64,000 bases of DNA, taken from NCBI GenBank assembly GCA_900169975.1, contig LT827126.1, positions 124,001-188,000 on the forward strand, written 5' to 3'. Source of the stretch: Pseudoflavonifractor sp. Marseille-P3106. Its GTDB lineage: Bacteria; Bacillota; Clostridia; Oscillospirales; Oscillospiraceae. The position numbers were made by a program, and so were the translations under genes. Below, in pieces: positions 16,997 through 25,669 of this stretch. The notes below the pieces were generated by a model. That model was not told the origin of the DNA, made no database searches, and worked only from the letters and a program-made list of their open reading frames with translations. Numbering within the stretch: position 1 is the stretch's first letter; every line of letters starts with the position of its first letter.

Positions 16997-17635
16997 ATGG
17001 GCGCGGTGGCGATTCGAATCGGTTACGCGGCGATGGTTGCGGCCATCATCCTGGCATTTCTATTTTCCCGGCGGGGAGAGAAAGAACTCCGCTTCGCGGT
17101 GGATCGGTTTGCCGAGGCATTTCTCGGCCTTTCCAACCTGGTCAGTCCCTGTCCGCCCACGCGGCGGCTGGCGGTGCGGCGAGTTGGCGGCGGCGTCCAT
17201 CCCTTTCCGCCGGAACAACAGCCGGAAGAACTTCGGGCGATCCTGCGCGTGGGAGCGGAGGAGGAGGCTGCCGGCCTTTATCAGAGGGCTGAGGCCGCCG
17301 CGGTGGAGGTCCGCCGCCGCAGCCGCAGGAGCCGCCGCCTGCGGGAGCAATTTGGGCAGCCAATCACCGACCTGTGCTTCCTGGCCTGCGTTTTTATCGA
17401 GGGGTGCCAAGACCTTTCCACGGTTGACAGCGTCAACCGGGAAAATGCATTTACACGCTTTCTGACTGGTCAGGAGGAGCATCGGATGGCTTTGCTCAAG
17501 CGGATCTCCAGGGAGTTCAACGACGCATTTTTAGAACTGAATCAAAACTATGATCTTGCCGCCCTGAGCGAAAAGGAGCAGGCGCAGAGCACTGGGCGGG
17601 CAAAGACGGGACGCAGAGGAGGAGAGGCAATATGA
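16997..17635 (+). CDS. Unrecognised single-span membrane protein, second gene of a sigma-54 trio (212 aa)
   Basis: The start ATG 16997 has the ribosome site AAGGAGGAG; the frame is open from 16949 but without a site. One hydrophobic segment occupies residues about 5-25 (IGYAAMVAAIILAFLFS). The rest is cytoplasmic, basic and helical, with an Arg-rich stretch (VEVRRRSRRSRRLREQFG) and a C-terminal helix region (RISREFNDAFLELNQNYDL). I do not recognise it. The stop TGA overlaps the ATG of the next gene, so translation is coupled. Confidence 0.65.
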   Translation: MGAVAIRIGYAAMVAAIILAFLFSRRGEKELRFAVDRFAEAFLGLSNLVSPCPPTRRLAVRRVGGGVHPFPPEQQPEELRAILRVGAEEEAAGLYQRAEAAAVEVRRRSRRSRRLREQFGQPITDLCFLACVFIEGCQDLSTVDSVNRENAFTRFLTGQEEHRMALLKRISREFNDAFLELNQNYDLAALSEKEQAQSTGRAKTGRRGGEAI

Positions 17636-17916
17636 GCTGGCTGGAGGTATTTCAATACGCGATCTATGGCCTGGGAGGAGCGGTGGTGCTCCTGTGGCTG
17701 TTCAATTTGAGCCTGGCCATCCGTGGGCGTCGGGAGAGCGTGGCCGCCAGACGGATGATGTTTATTCTGGCCTTCGTCCTGCTCGGACTGAGCATTGCTC
17801 GGAGCTCTCAGCTCTATGGCTCTACCGTGGTATTTGCAAACATCCTGGTGTTAGGATGTATTACGGTGGCCTTTGTGCGCTCGGAACGGGAGAAGAACGA
17901 CGCAGCCCCGGAATGA
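17632..17916 (+). CDS. Unrecognised small membrane protein, third gene of a sigma-54 trio (94 aa)
   Basis: Three hydrophobic segments are seen (about residues 7-28, 42-58 and 63-82) with short charged loops, one being AIRGRRESVAARR, and an acidic tail. The start overlaps the stop of the preceding gene (ATGA). It could be a small subunit of a membrane complex with its two neighbours. No family is recognised. A strong hairpin follows at 17951. Confidence 0.65.
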   Translation: MSWLEVFQYAIYGLGGAVVLLWLFNLSLAIRGRRESVAARRMMFILAFVLLGLSIARSSQLYGSTVVFANILVLGCITVAFVRSEREKNDAAPE

Positions 17917-17950
17917 GGAGACATACCGGAGCTGGGGAACAAACAAAGAG

Positions 17951-17987
17951 GACGCCCCGCGGAAGATTTCATCTTCCGCGGGGCGTC
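17951..17987. terminator. Strong hairpin after the membrane-protein trio
   Basis: Perfect 17-base arms starting GACGCCCCGCGGAAG enclose a 3-base loop. It lies about 35 bases after the stop codon. No T run follows on the plus strand; a T-rich stretch flanks it on the minus strand. It probably ends the trio transcript. Confidence 0.6.
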
Positions 17988-18070
17988 GCGGCGTGTCGGA
18001 GCGCAGACAGAAAAAAGAGATGAAAATGGTTCCGCATTGGATAAAACCAGCCATGTAGATAGACATATGC

Positions 18071-18099
18071 TTGCCTTTTTTTTTAAAGAAAGGTATAAT
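18071..18099 (+). promoter_or_regulatory. Sigma-A promoter
   Basis: TTGCCT (18071-18076) and TATAAT (18094-18099) are 17 bases apart, about 38 bases before the next gene. Confidence 0.7.
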
Positions 18100-18136
18100 A
18101 TAATTTCACATAGAAATCGAGTGAGGTGTCTCTGAT

Positions 18137-18793
18137 ATGCCCGAAATTATTATGATACTGATCCTGCTGGCGATTGTCTATTTTCTCACCAAACGAAAGA
18201 AAGCCAAGGAAGAAGAGAAGAAACCGGAGCGCCCCAAATTTTCACCCATCCCGGTGGAGGTGGAGGACGGCTGCTGGTCCTGCACGCCGGAGGAGCTGCT
18301 GGACAATGTGAGCCTCTCTGTCTACCAGACTAAGACTATGGCCATGCCGGTCTATATCTATGGGCCGGGGTATGCTCCCCAGGATAAGCGCCACTGGGTG
18401 ACGCTCACCGCCAGCGAAGCTGGAAAGCTCACCGAGGCGGTCATCACCTGGTGCCTGGATGACGACAAGGAGATCCGCGGCGGCGCCTCCAACTATTCCG
18501 GCACCTTCCTGGCGGTTTTGGCCAACGAGGAGTGCGACCAGATCATCTGGGAGATCAACCGCCTTACCAGCCAGCATGAAGAGGGTGTGGCGGACGAGCT
18601 GACCCGGTACAGCCCCAAAAGCCGTGTTTACGTCTCTGTGGGGGCGGACAGCAAGCGGATCATCACCATCGTCATCACGCCCATCACCCCGGGTGAGCTG
18701 GCCAACTATCAGGCGGAGAAAGAGGCCCAGGCCGCCGTCAAGGCCGCGCGGGAGGAAGAGCAGCGGAGGGCCGTGGAACAGGGGAAGGAGTAA
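18137..18793 (+). CDS. Hypothetical membrane-anchored protein (218 aa)
   Basis: An N-terminal membrane anchor (residues about 4-17, IIMILILLAIVYFL) is followed by a lysine-rich stretch, then a soluble domain of about 130 residues and a helical, charged C-terminal tail (KEAQAAVKAAREEEQRRAVEQ). I do not recognise the domain. It heads a three-gene unit with a DUF4364 protein and a CmpB-like permease and has its own promoter at 18071. The gap to the next gene is six bases. Confidence 0.65.
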   Translation: MPEIIMILILLAIVYFLTKRKKAKEEEKKPERPKFSPIPVEVEDGCWSCTPEELLDNVSLSVYQTKTMAMPVYIYGPGYAPQDKRHWVTLTASEAGKLTEAVITWCLDDDKEIRGGASNYSGTFLAVLANEECDQIIWEINRLTSQHEEGVADELTRYSPKSRVYVSVGADSKRIITIVITPITPGELANYQAEKEAQAAVKAAREEEQRRAVEQGKE

Positions 18794-18799
18794 TCTGCT

Positions 18800-19336
18800 A
18801 TGGCCCGATACGGATTTATTCACGACAAACTGGACATTAAGATGCTGGAACTCTATTTGATGTCCCACGCAGCCGGGCCTATCGATTTCGACACCCTCTC
18901 CGACTTGTCCATGCGTCATGAGGGCGTAGACTACTTTGACTTTGCGGAGGCCACGGCGGAACTGGTGGAGAGCGGCCACCTGACATACGACGGGGACTGC
19001 TATCTCATCACGGAGAAGGGGCGGACCAATTCAGCCGCCTGTGAGAGCAGCCTGCCATACTCTGTCCGCCGCCGGTGCAATCAGGACCTGGCTCCGGTCA
19101 ACGCGGCCCTCCGGCGGAATGCGCAGATCCGGGGGGAGAAGCGGAAAAACGGAGATGGATCCATTGTCGCCCGCATGACCCTGGATGACGACGGCGGCAA
19201 TCTGCTGACCATCGAACTGCTGTGTCCCTCCGACGCTCAGGCGGACCGGCTGATCGAGAATTTCCGCGCCCAGCCGGAGCGGATCTATAACGAGGTGTTG
19301 GAGGCGCTGACCGCGCCGGGTGAACCCGAGGAGTGA
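18800..19336 (+). CDS. DUF4364 family protein (178 aa)
   Basis: The N-terminal half reads as a winged-helix-like fold (HDKLDIKMLELYLMSHAAGP, DFAEATAELVESGHL, YLITEKGR), the pattern of DUF4364 proteins found across Clostridia. The C-terminal half is mixed alpha-beta. The family's function is not known; the N-terminus suggests DNA binding. It is tightly spaced with both neighbours, suggesting co-expression. Confidence 0.75.
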   Translation: MARYGFIHDKLDIKMLELYLMSHAAGPIDFDTLSDLSMRHEGVDYFDFAEATAELVESGHLTYDGDCYLITEKGRTNSAACESSLPYSVRRRCNQDLAPVNAALRRNAQIRGEKRKNGDGSIVARMTLDDDGGNLLTIELLCPSDAQADRLIENFRAQPERIYNEVLEALTAPGEPEE

Positions 19337-19340
19337 GTCC

Positions 19341-20207
19341 ATGACCGAGCCTGTTTTATTTGGCCTTCCCATCAGCATCGCATTTTTATATTTTATCGTC
19401 TATTCCGTTTTGGGCTGGTGCATGGAGACTGTTTACTGTTCCGTGCTGGAGCATCGCTTTGTGCCCCGCGGCTTTCTTTACGGGCCGCTGTGTCCCATTT
19501 ACGGGGTGGGCGTACTGATGATGATCTGCTGGTTTCAGCCCCTCATGGGCAATCCGGTGCTGTTTTATATCACAGCTACGGTGGGCATGTCCGTCTGGGA
19601 GTATTTTGTAGGCTGGTTTTTAGAGACCACGACCCACATCAAATATTGGGATTACAGCATGTACAAGTTCAATATCAAAGGTCGTATCTGCCTGTGGGTC
19701 TGCCTGATGTGGGGTGTGCTCTCCTTTGTGGTCCTCTATTTTATCCATCCCGCGGTAGCCGGTCAGTTGGATCGGATCTCCCCCATTCCCCGCTATGTGC
19801 TGGACGGGGTCTTTTTGGGGATCCTGATCGCGGATACCGCAGCTACCATCTATCAGCTGGTTCGGACCTCTCAGCTGCTGGATAAGCTCCAGCAGGCAGG
19901 GGACGAGCTGCGGCTTCAGGCTCACCTGGGGCGGGCGGAGCTCTCCGACCGGCTGGTGGAGGCCAGAGAGTGGCTGGATGATCTAATCCCGGACGAGCTG
20001 GACGAGACTGGACGGGCGCTCAAGGATCGGTACGACGAGCTGGCTGCGCATGCCGAGCGGCTCAGCCGCCGTTTCCGTGACCGGTACAGCCACATGAGTG
20101 TAACGACACGGGATCGGGAGGCTCTGGAGAGCGTCAAGCGTCGGGGTGAGAAGCTCAAGGCCCGGTTGAAGGAGACCAAGATTGCCCAGGAAAGGGAGCA
20201 GGAGTAA
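19341..20207 (+). CDS. CmpB-like putative ABC-transporter permease (DUF1113 family, 288 aa)
   Basis: I chose ATG 19341, which follows GAGGAG, over an in-frame GTG at 19320. About six membrane segments fill residues 5-180, with the family hallmark YFIVYSVLGWCMETVYCSVL and RGFLYGPLCPIYGVGVL. A soluble, charged helical tail of about 95 residues follows and looks like a coiled coil. The family (PF06541) is called a type IV ABC-transporter permease from domain databases, but the real role is unsettled. It is the last gene before a strong terminator. Confidence 0.8.
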   Translation: MTEPVLFGLPISIAFLYFIVYSVLGWCMETVYCSVLEHRFVPRGFLYGPLCPIYGVGVLMMICWFQPLMGNPVLFYITATVGMSVWEYFVGWFLETTTHIKYWDYSMYKFNIKGRICLWVCLMWGVLSFVVLYFIHPAVAGQLDRISPIPRYVLDGVFLGILIADTAATIYQLVRTSQLLDKLQQAGDELRLQAHLGRAELSDRLVEAREWLDDLIPDELDETGRALKDRYDELAAHAERLSRRFRDRYSHMSVTTRDREALESVKRRGEKLKARLKETKIAQEREQE

Positions 20208-20222
20208 AAAGATCTTTCGTGG

Positions 20223-20257
20223 ATGGGCCGCAGAGAAATCTGCGGCCCATTTTTTTA
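20223..20257 (+). terminator. Terminator after the CmpB-like gene
   Basis: Arms ATGGGCCGCAGA and TCTGCGGCCCAT form a hairpin with a short loop, followed by seven T, 15 bases after the stop codon. Confidence 0.9.
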
Positions 20258-20330
20258 GCCAGAAGGGAATATTAAGATTATGTTGACTGGATTTGAAATT
20301 GGAGAAGAGGTGAAACCGGCGATAGAGCCT

Positions 20331-20416
20331 TGTGGACAAAACGGTGGAAAATGTGGAAAACTCTTTTGGCAGAAGGGAAAAACGCTTGTGGAAACTTCGG
20401 TGGAAAATGTGCATAA
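20331..20416 (+). repeat. Cluster of four DnaA-box-like sequences
   Basis: Four near copies of TGTGNNNAA occur: TGTGGACAA (20331-20339), TGTGGAAAA (20352-20360), TGTGGAAAC (20387-20395) and TGTGCATAA (20408-20416). The last is a perfect DnaA box on the reverse strand (TTATGCACA). Spacings are 21, 35 and 21 bases. The second and fourth lie in a repeated 20-base unit starting CGGTGGAAAATGTG at 20342 and 20398. An AT-rich stretch follows (20416-20460). No dnaA or dnaN gene is near, so it is not shown to be an origin. The rest of 20258-20636 holds no gene. Confidence 0.45.
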
Positions 20417-20636
20417 CTATTTGTAGACGCAATTATAGAATTAAATTATGTAAACAAAAAGGACGCGTGAAAAGTCTGCGAAAGGAAGACGTTTGAAGAG
20501 AAAAGACCGCTTTTTACCAGACTTGAGACGAAGATTTTTTGTGATCAAAAGGAAGGAAAACGGTGGGTTATACAAGAAGTATTGATGGGTAGAAACGACC
20601 CTGACCGCACATACTGAGCGGGAAAGGAGGGTGAGT

Positions 20637-21335
20637 ATGGAAGAGGAGATGCGCAAAGAGGAACGGCGGGAAATTGAAGAACTGGGCTCGACCCGAATCT
20701 GTACGCCGCGTGGAACCATCCACACGCTGGCCGTTGTGGGGCAGATCGAGGGCCACCAGATTTTGCCGCCGTCCATTAAGACAACGAAGTATGAACATGT
20801 TTTGCCGCTTTTGGCCATGGTGGAGGAGAGCGACGAGGTGGACGGCCTGCTGGTGCTGCTCAATACGGCGGGGGGCGACATAGAGGCCGGACTGGGGATT
20901 GCGGAAATGATCGCCGGGATGAAAAAGCCGACGGTGTCTCTGGTTCTGGGCGGCGGCCACTCCATAGGAGTGCCCATGGCCGTGGCGGCGAAAACGTCCT
21001 TCATTGCCCCGTCCGCGGCCATGACCATCCATCCGGTGCGCCTGTCGGGGACTGTAATCGGCGTCAGCCAGATGTTTTACTATTTTCAGAGGACGCAGGA
21101 GCGGATTGTCCAGTTCGTCACTCGAAACAGTCGAATCTCCCGGGAGGCGTTTTTAAAGCTGATGCTGGAGACGGGGGAACTGACCGGGGATGTGGGCAGC
21201 GTGATCTATGGGGAAGAGGCAGCCTCGCTGGGACTGATCGACCGAGTGGGCGGACTTTCTGACGCGCTGGAGAGCCTTCACGGACAGATCGAAGCCCGCA
21301 AGAAAGAGAATGAGACAGAGCAGAGCGGGGGGTGA
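20637..21335 (+). CDS. tepA: ClpP-like membrane-associated serine protease, TepA family (232 aa)
   Basis: A SppA/ClpP-fold protease; in Bacillus, TepA helps secretion of certain proteins. The ribosome site AAAGGAGG is six bases before ATG 20637, which I prefer to an in-frame GTG at 20631. The oxyanion loop NTAGGDIEAGLGI is near residue 77. The nucleophile Ser is in LGGGHSIGVPMAVAA near residue 107. No signal peptide is visible, which fits a cytoplasmic or peripheral protein. A terminator overlaps the stop codon, so it is transcribed alone or with genes upstream. Confidence 0.8.
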   Translation: MEEEMRKEERREIEELGSTRICTPRGTIHTLAVVGQIEGHQILPPSIKTTKYEHVLPLLAMVEESDEVDGLLVLLNTAGGDIEAGLGIAEMIAGMKKPTVSLVLGGGHSIGVPMAVAAKTSFIAPSAAMTIHPVRLSGTVIGVSQMFYYFQRTQERIVQFVTRNSRISREAFLKLMLETGELTGDVGSVIYGEEAASLGLIDRVGGLSDALESLHGQIEARKKENETEQSGG

Positions 21336-21350
21336 CCTCCGCTCTTTTTT
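21322..21350 (+). terminator. Terminator overlapping the tepA stop
   Basis: Arms AGAGCGG (21322-21328) and CCGCTCT (21339-21345) are followed by a T run. The hairpin overlaps the last codons of tepA. Confidence 0.75.
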
Positions 21351-21447
21351 CAGCCGGAAAAAGATTCTGGAAATACTGGAGCAACTGTGGTAATATAAAT
21401 ATGTATGCTCCACTCCGGGGCAATCTGATTTTTTGGAGGGAAATAGA

Positions 21448-22293
21448 TTGACATATCTCTCGTCCGTCCTCATGGGCGTTTTACAAGGCATTACCGAATT
21501 CCTGCCTGTTTCCAGTTCCGGTCATCTGGCGCTGTTTCAGCACTTTTTCGGGATGGAGGACATTGAATCCAAGCAGATGTTTTTTTCCGTCATGCTCCAC
21601 TTCGGAACGCTGATCTCCATTTTTATCTATTACTGGCATGACATCGTAGATATGATTCGGGAGTTTTTCCGGGCCATTGGGGATCTCTTTTCCCGCCGCG
21701 GCGGCCGCCAGCAGGTCCAGACGCCTCCTGCCCGGCGGCTGGTGCTTCTCATCATCGTGGCGACTCTGCCTTTGTTTGTGATCCTGCCTGTGAAAGATGT
21801 GGTTGAATCGGCCACCGGAAACGTCACGTTCGTCTCCCTGGCCCTCCTAGCTACCGGATTCCTGCTGTTTTTCTCCGACCGGCTGGCGAAGGGCCGAAAA
21901 ACGGCCAAGACCGCCACTCTGGTGGACGCGCTGGCGGTGGGCTGCGCCCAGGCCGTGGGGACGCTCCCCGGAATCTCCCGCTCCGGCATCACGATTTCCA
22001 CCGGAATGCTCCGGGGCTATGACCGTTCCTTTGCCGTCCGGTTCTCTTTCCTCATGTCTCTGCCTGCTGTGCTGGGGGCTACGATTCTGGAATTGAAGGA
22101 TGCGCTGGAGGCCGGGCTTGACCCGGCCATTCTGCCCCACTGCCTGGTGGGGATGGGGATCGCCGCCGTGGTGGGCTATTTTGCCATTCGACTGGTGAAC
22201 CTGTTGGCCAGCAAGGGGAAATTCGGGGCCTTTGCCTACTACTGCTGGGCGGTGGGCGCGGTGTCCCTGGTCGCGGGATTCGTGGTCGGATAA
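21448..22293 (+). CDS. uppP: Undecaprenyl-diphosphatase (281 aa)
   Basis: The enzyme regenerates undecaprenyl phosphate, the lipid carrier for cell-wall building, and its loss or overproduction changes bacitracin resistance. The start is TTG 21448, placed by the site GGAGGG ending eight bases upstream; a longer frame from TTG 21433 would include the ribosome site. The catalytic motifs are GITEFLPVSSSGHL near residue 15 and PGISRSG near residue 172, both intact. About eight membrane segments are visible. A terminator follows at 22313. Confidence 0.92.
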   Translation: MTYLSSVLMGVLQGITEFLPVSSSGHLALFQHFFGMEDIESKQMFFSVMLHFGTLISIFIYYWHDIVDMIREFFRAIGDLFSRRGGRQQVQTPPARRLVLLIIVATLPLFVILPVKDVVESATGNVTFVSLALLATGFLLFFSDRLAKGRKTAKTATLVDALAVGCAQAVGTLPGISRSGITISTGMLRGYDRSFAVRFSFLMSLPAVLGATILELKDALEAGLDPAILPHCLVGMGIAAVVGYFAIRLVNLLASKGKFGAFAYYCWAVGAVSLVAGFVVG

Positions 22294-22312
22294 AGGATGC
22301 AGTGGAAAAAGA

Positions 22313-22348
22313 AAGGGCTTTCGGTCCGTTTGGATCGAAGGCCCTTTT
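22313..22348 (+). terminator. Terminator after uppP
   Basis: Arms AAGGGCTTTCGGTCC and GGATCGAAGGCCCTT pair with one mismatch and are followed by T-rich sequence. Confidence 0.7.
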
Positions 22349-22457
22349 CCGTGCCGTTCTCCGCTTTTCCCTTGAAAAGAAAAGAAAATTGCGGTATGAT
22401 TTAACTTGAAAGTTTATTGCCGCCTCTGCTGGGCGAGGTTCCTGAAAGGATGATCCC

Positions 22458-25184
22458 ATGGCCACCACACAAAAGAAAACCAACACTGCCCGGAAAACAG
22501 GAGGAACGTCGGGGCGCTCCGGCGGCTCTTCGGGCCGGACTTCCGGCGGAAGTCGGAACTCCAGCCGCCAGAAGGCGCCGGCGCCCAAGCCCTTTCGCCG
22601 GGAGATCGGGGCGCTGATCTGTCTGCTGCTGGCCATTTTTTCCGCCCTTGGCTATTTCCGGGTGGATGCCCTTTTCATCATTTTTTTCTGCGGGACGGTG
22701 AAAGGGCTGATCGGCTATGGCTACTGGCTGCTGCCCCCGGCCCTGCTGATCGCCAGTGCGATCCTGGCGTTCCACCGGGGCCGCCCCGTGCGGCTGCGGG
22801 TGTGGTGTGCCATGTTGATGCCCGTACTGGCCGGCGGTTTTCTCCACCTTCTGCTCTCTAAAGGGGAATATCCCTGGACGGCGGCGCTGCCGGGGGTGCT
22901 GTGGCAGAGCGGCAGAGAGCTCGCTTCAGGCGGGGTGCTGTCCGGAATTCTGTCCCAGGGCCTCATTGCGGTGTTCAGCAAGATCGGTGCGGGAATCATT
23001 TTCTTTCTGGTTGCGGTGGGGATGCTCATGGCGGCCTGTAACGTGACTGCGGTTGATATCCTGGACTGGTTCAAAAACCGGCCCCATCCCGAGTATGCGG
23101 AAGAGGAACTGCCGGAGCCCGCGCCGAAGCCCGCCCGTGCTGTGGCCCCGCCACGGGAGAAGCGCCGCCCCGTCATTGATATCCCGGTAGATGACGGCCC
23201 GCTGCCGCAGGAAAAACCGGAGGAACCAGCCCCTTCCAAGCGAGGCTTTTTTGACCGCAAGGCCAGAGTGCCCGCCCCCGATCAGATCCTGGGCGGGACA
23301 GACCCGGCGCCGGCGCCGGAGCCGTCCGCCCCGGTTACGGAAGAGATTCCTTCCACGCCTCCTGTGGTCCCGCCGGAGCCTTTCCCGCTTCCCAAGGAGG
23401 AGATCCTGGAGCAGGCCGTACCGTCCGTTCCGGCCGCTGTCCCGCTTTCAGGGGGAGAGATCATCCCCACCATGCCGGAAATCGTCCGGGAGCCCGCGGT
23501 GGCCAAGGTAAGGCGGGGAGACGCCGAGAAGGCGGCTGCCCAGGTGAGCCGGGAGGTGGAGCAGACCCTGAGTCAGGCTACCCCCGTGTATCAATATCCG
23601 CCGGTCTCTCTGCTCACCGCGGGGGAGGAGGGGGACTCCGCCGGTGTGGCAGGAGAGCTGCGGTCCAACCAGGCCCGCCTCACCGACACCATCCACTCCT
23701 TCGGCATCGACGCCAACATTGTCAACGTCACCCGCGGCCCCTCGGTCACCAGATATGAGCTGGAGTTGGACCAGGGCGTCCGACTCAACAAGCTCACCAA
23801 CCTGGCCGACGACATCGCTCTGGCCCTGGGAGCTTCCGGGGTGCGTATCGCACCCATCCCCAACAAGATCTCCATGGTGGGCATCGAGGTGCCCAACAAG
23901 CTGGTCACTCCCGTGTGTATCCACGATGTGATCGATTCCCGTGAGTTCCGAAATCATGCCTCCAAGGTGGCGTTTGCCGTGGGCAAGGACATCGGAGGCA
24001 ACTGCATTGTGGGCAACATTGCCAAGCTGCCCCACATGCTCATCGCCGGTACCACCGGCTCGGGCAAATCGGTGTGCACCAACTCCCTCATTGTGTCTCT
24101 TCTCTATAAGGCCACTCCCGAGGAGGTGCGCCTGATCATGGTGGATCCTAAAATGGTGGAGCTCGGCATCTATAACGGCATTCCTCATCTGCTGATCCCC
24201 GTTGTCACAGACCCCAAGAAGGCCGCCGGTGCGCTGCAGTGGGCGGTGACGGAGATGATGAAACGTTACCGGATGTTCTCCGAGGTGGGCGTGCGGGATC
24301 TGGCTTCCTACAACGCCCATGCGTCCCGCTCCGGAGAGATGTCCAAGCTGCCTCAGGTGGTGGTGGTCATCGACGAGTTGGCTGATCTGATGCTGGTGGC
24401 CGCCAAGGAGGTGGAGGAATCCATCTGCCGGGTGGCCCAGATGGGGCGTGCTGCCGGAATGCACCTGGTCATCGCCACTCAGCGGCCTTCCGCAGACGTC
24501 ATCACCGGCCTCATGAAGGCCAACATTCCCTCCCGCATCGCCTTCGCCGTGGCTTCCTCTCTGGAGTCCCGCATCATCCTGGATCAAACCGGTGCGGAAA
24601 AGTTGGTGGGCCGGGGCGATATGCTCTATTTCCCGCTGGGGTCCGGCAAACCCACCCGGGTCCAGGGCTGTCTCATCTCCGATGAAGAGGTGGCCCGCGT
24701 GGTGGAGTTTGTCAAGCAGGAGGGCTCTGCCCAGTATGATGAAGCGGTGCTCCATGAGATCGAGCAGAACGTGGCGGGCAACGAGAAGGGGAGCAAAGGC
24801 GTGGGCGGCTCCGCTCCCGAGGATGTGGACAACAGCTACGACGAGCTGCTGCCCTCTGCCATCGAGGTGGTGGTGGATACCGGCATGGCCTCGGTCTCCA
24901 TGCTCCAGCGGCGGCTCAAACTGGGATATTCACGGGCTGCGCGCCTGGTGGACCAGATGGAGGAAAAGGGGGTCGTAGGCCCCTTTGAGGGCTCGAAGCC
25001 CCGCCAGGTGCTCATTACCAAGGAGCAGTGGCAGGAGATGCAGTACAAGCAGGGAATGGTGGATCTGGCCCCTGACGCGGCTGCCATTTCTGAGCCGGTG
25101 CCCGAGGAGGTGGACTACGAGGGGGACGCAGTGGTCCAGCCTCGGGATCTGCCTCCCTTTGACCTGGATGGGGAGGATTTTTAA
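22458..25184 (+). CDS. ftsK: DNA translocase FtsK/SpoIIIE (908 aa)
   Basis: This motor pumps chromosomal DNA through the division or sporulation septum. Layout: a Gly/Ser/Thr-rich N-terminus (1-50), about four membrane segments (50-190), a Pro/Glu-rich linker (200-400) and the motor (about 400-800). Walker A is GTTGSGKS near 531. Walker B is VVVVIDELADLM near 635. The winged-helix gamma domain sits at about 830-900 (VDTGMASVSMLQRRLKLGYS), used in SpoIIIE/FtsK to read polarity sequences. The protein is the usual length. The stop TAA overlaps the ATG of the following acetyltransferase gene. Confidence 0.95.
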   Translation: MATTQKKTNTARKTGGTSGRSGGSSGRTSGGSRNSSRQKAPAPKPFRREIGALICLLLAIFSALGYFRVDALFIIFFCGTVKGLIGYGYWLLPPALLIASAILAFHRGRPVRLRVWCAMLMPVLAGGFLHLLLSKGEYPWTAALPGVLWQSGRELASGGVLSGILSQGLIAVFSKIGAGIIFFLVAVGMLMAACNVTAVDILDWFKNRPHPEYAEEELPEPAPKPARAVAPPREKRRPVIDIPVDDGPLPQEKPEEPAPSKRGFFDRKARVPAPDQILGGTDPAPAPEPSAPVTEEIPSTPPVVPPEPFPLPKEEILEQAVPSVPAAVPLSGGEIIPTMPEIVREPAVAKVRRGDAEKAAAQVSREVEQTLSQATPVYQYPPVSLLTAGEEGDSAGVAGELRSNQARLTDTIHSFGIDANIVNVTRGPSVTRYELELDQGVRLNKLTNLADDIALALGASGVRIAPIPNKISMVGIEVPNKLVTPVCIHDVIDSREFRNHASKVAFAVGKDIGGNCIVGNIAKLPHMLIAGTTGSGKSVCTNSLIVSLLYKATPEEVRLIMVDPKMVELGIYNGIPHLLIPVVTDPKKAAGALQWAVTEMMKRYRMFSEVGVRDLASYNAHASRSGEMSKLPQVVVVIDELADLMLVAAKEVEESICRVAQMGRAAGMHLVIATQRPSADVITGLMKANIPSRIAFAVASSLESRIILDQTGAEKLVGRGDMLYFPLGSGKPTRVQGCLISDEEVARVVEFVKQEGSAQYDEAVLHEIEQNVAGNEKGSKGVGGSAPEDVDNSYDELLPSAIEVVVDTGMASVSMLQRRLKLGYSRAARLVDQMEEKGVVGPFEGSKPRQVLITKEQWQEMQYKQGMVDLAPDAAAISEPVPEEVDYEGDAVVQPRDLPPFDLDGEDF

Positions 25185-25580
25185 TGGAACGATTGGTGGT
25201 CTTTGCGCCAGAGGAGGTCCAGTCTTGTTTGGGCCTGGGGGAGTATAACCACCGCTTTTTTTCAGGAGACGGCCGATCTTTCCTGCCGCGTGGAAGGGGA
25301 CGGTGTCTGTCTGGGCGGGATCACCGCATGGCGGGCCGATGAAGTGGTGGTGGTGGATCTTCTCTGGGCGGCTGATGATTGCCATGGGAGAGGACTGGGC
25401 CGCCGTCTTCTGGGAGCTGTGGGGGAGGAAGGACGCCGTCTGGGCGCATGCCGGGTGGAGGTGAACACCTTCGGTTTTCAGGCCCCGGGCTTCTATGAGA
25501 AGCTGGGTTATCGGTGCTTCGCCGCCGTGGAGCCGGCGGTGGGTGTCTGGGGGCATTATTTCTACCTCAAGGAGTTCTGA
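25184..25580 (+). pseudogene. Frameshifted GNAT acetyltransferase
   Basis: ATG 25184 overlaps the ftsK stop. The first frame gives MERLVVFAPEEVQSCLGLGE and then YNHRFF, a normal GNAT opening. A run of seven T at 25256-25262 then pushes the frame off. The next frame continues with QETADLSCRVEGDGVCLGGI, a clear acetyl-CoA fold (GRGLGRRLLGAVGEEGRRLG, GACRVEVNTFGFQAPGFYEKLGYR), to the stop at 25580. Removing one T would restore a single frame of about 131 residues. It may be a real mutation, slippage that lets some full product be made, or a sequencing error in the homopolymer. Confidence 0.8.
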
Positions 25581-25609
25581 AAAAGTTTTCGACTTTTGGG
25601 AAAAAAAGC

Positions 25610-25638
25610 TTGCATTTTGCCGTCGACTGTGATAATAT
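25610..25638 (+). promoter_or_regulatory. Promoter of tRNA-Arg(ACG)
   Basis: TTGCAT (25610-25615) and TAATAT (25633-25638) are 17 bases apart, about 30 bases before the tRNA. Confidence 0.6.
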
Positions 25639-25669
25639 AATTAAGCTGTCAGTGAGCAGTTGACGGTAT

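Noticed and set aside
20331-20460. Possible chromosomal replication origin
   Set aside because: The DnaA-like boxes are interesting, but dnaA, dnaN, rpmH and other origin genes are absent and only one box is perfect.
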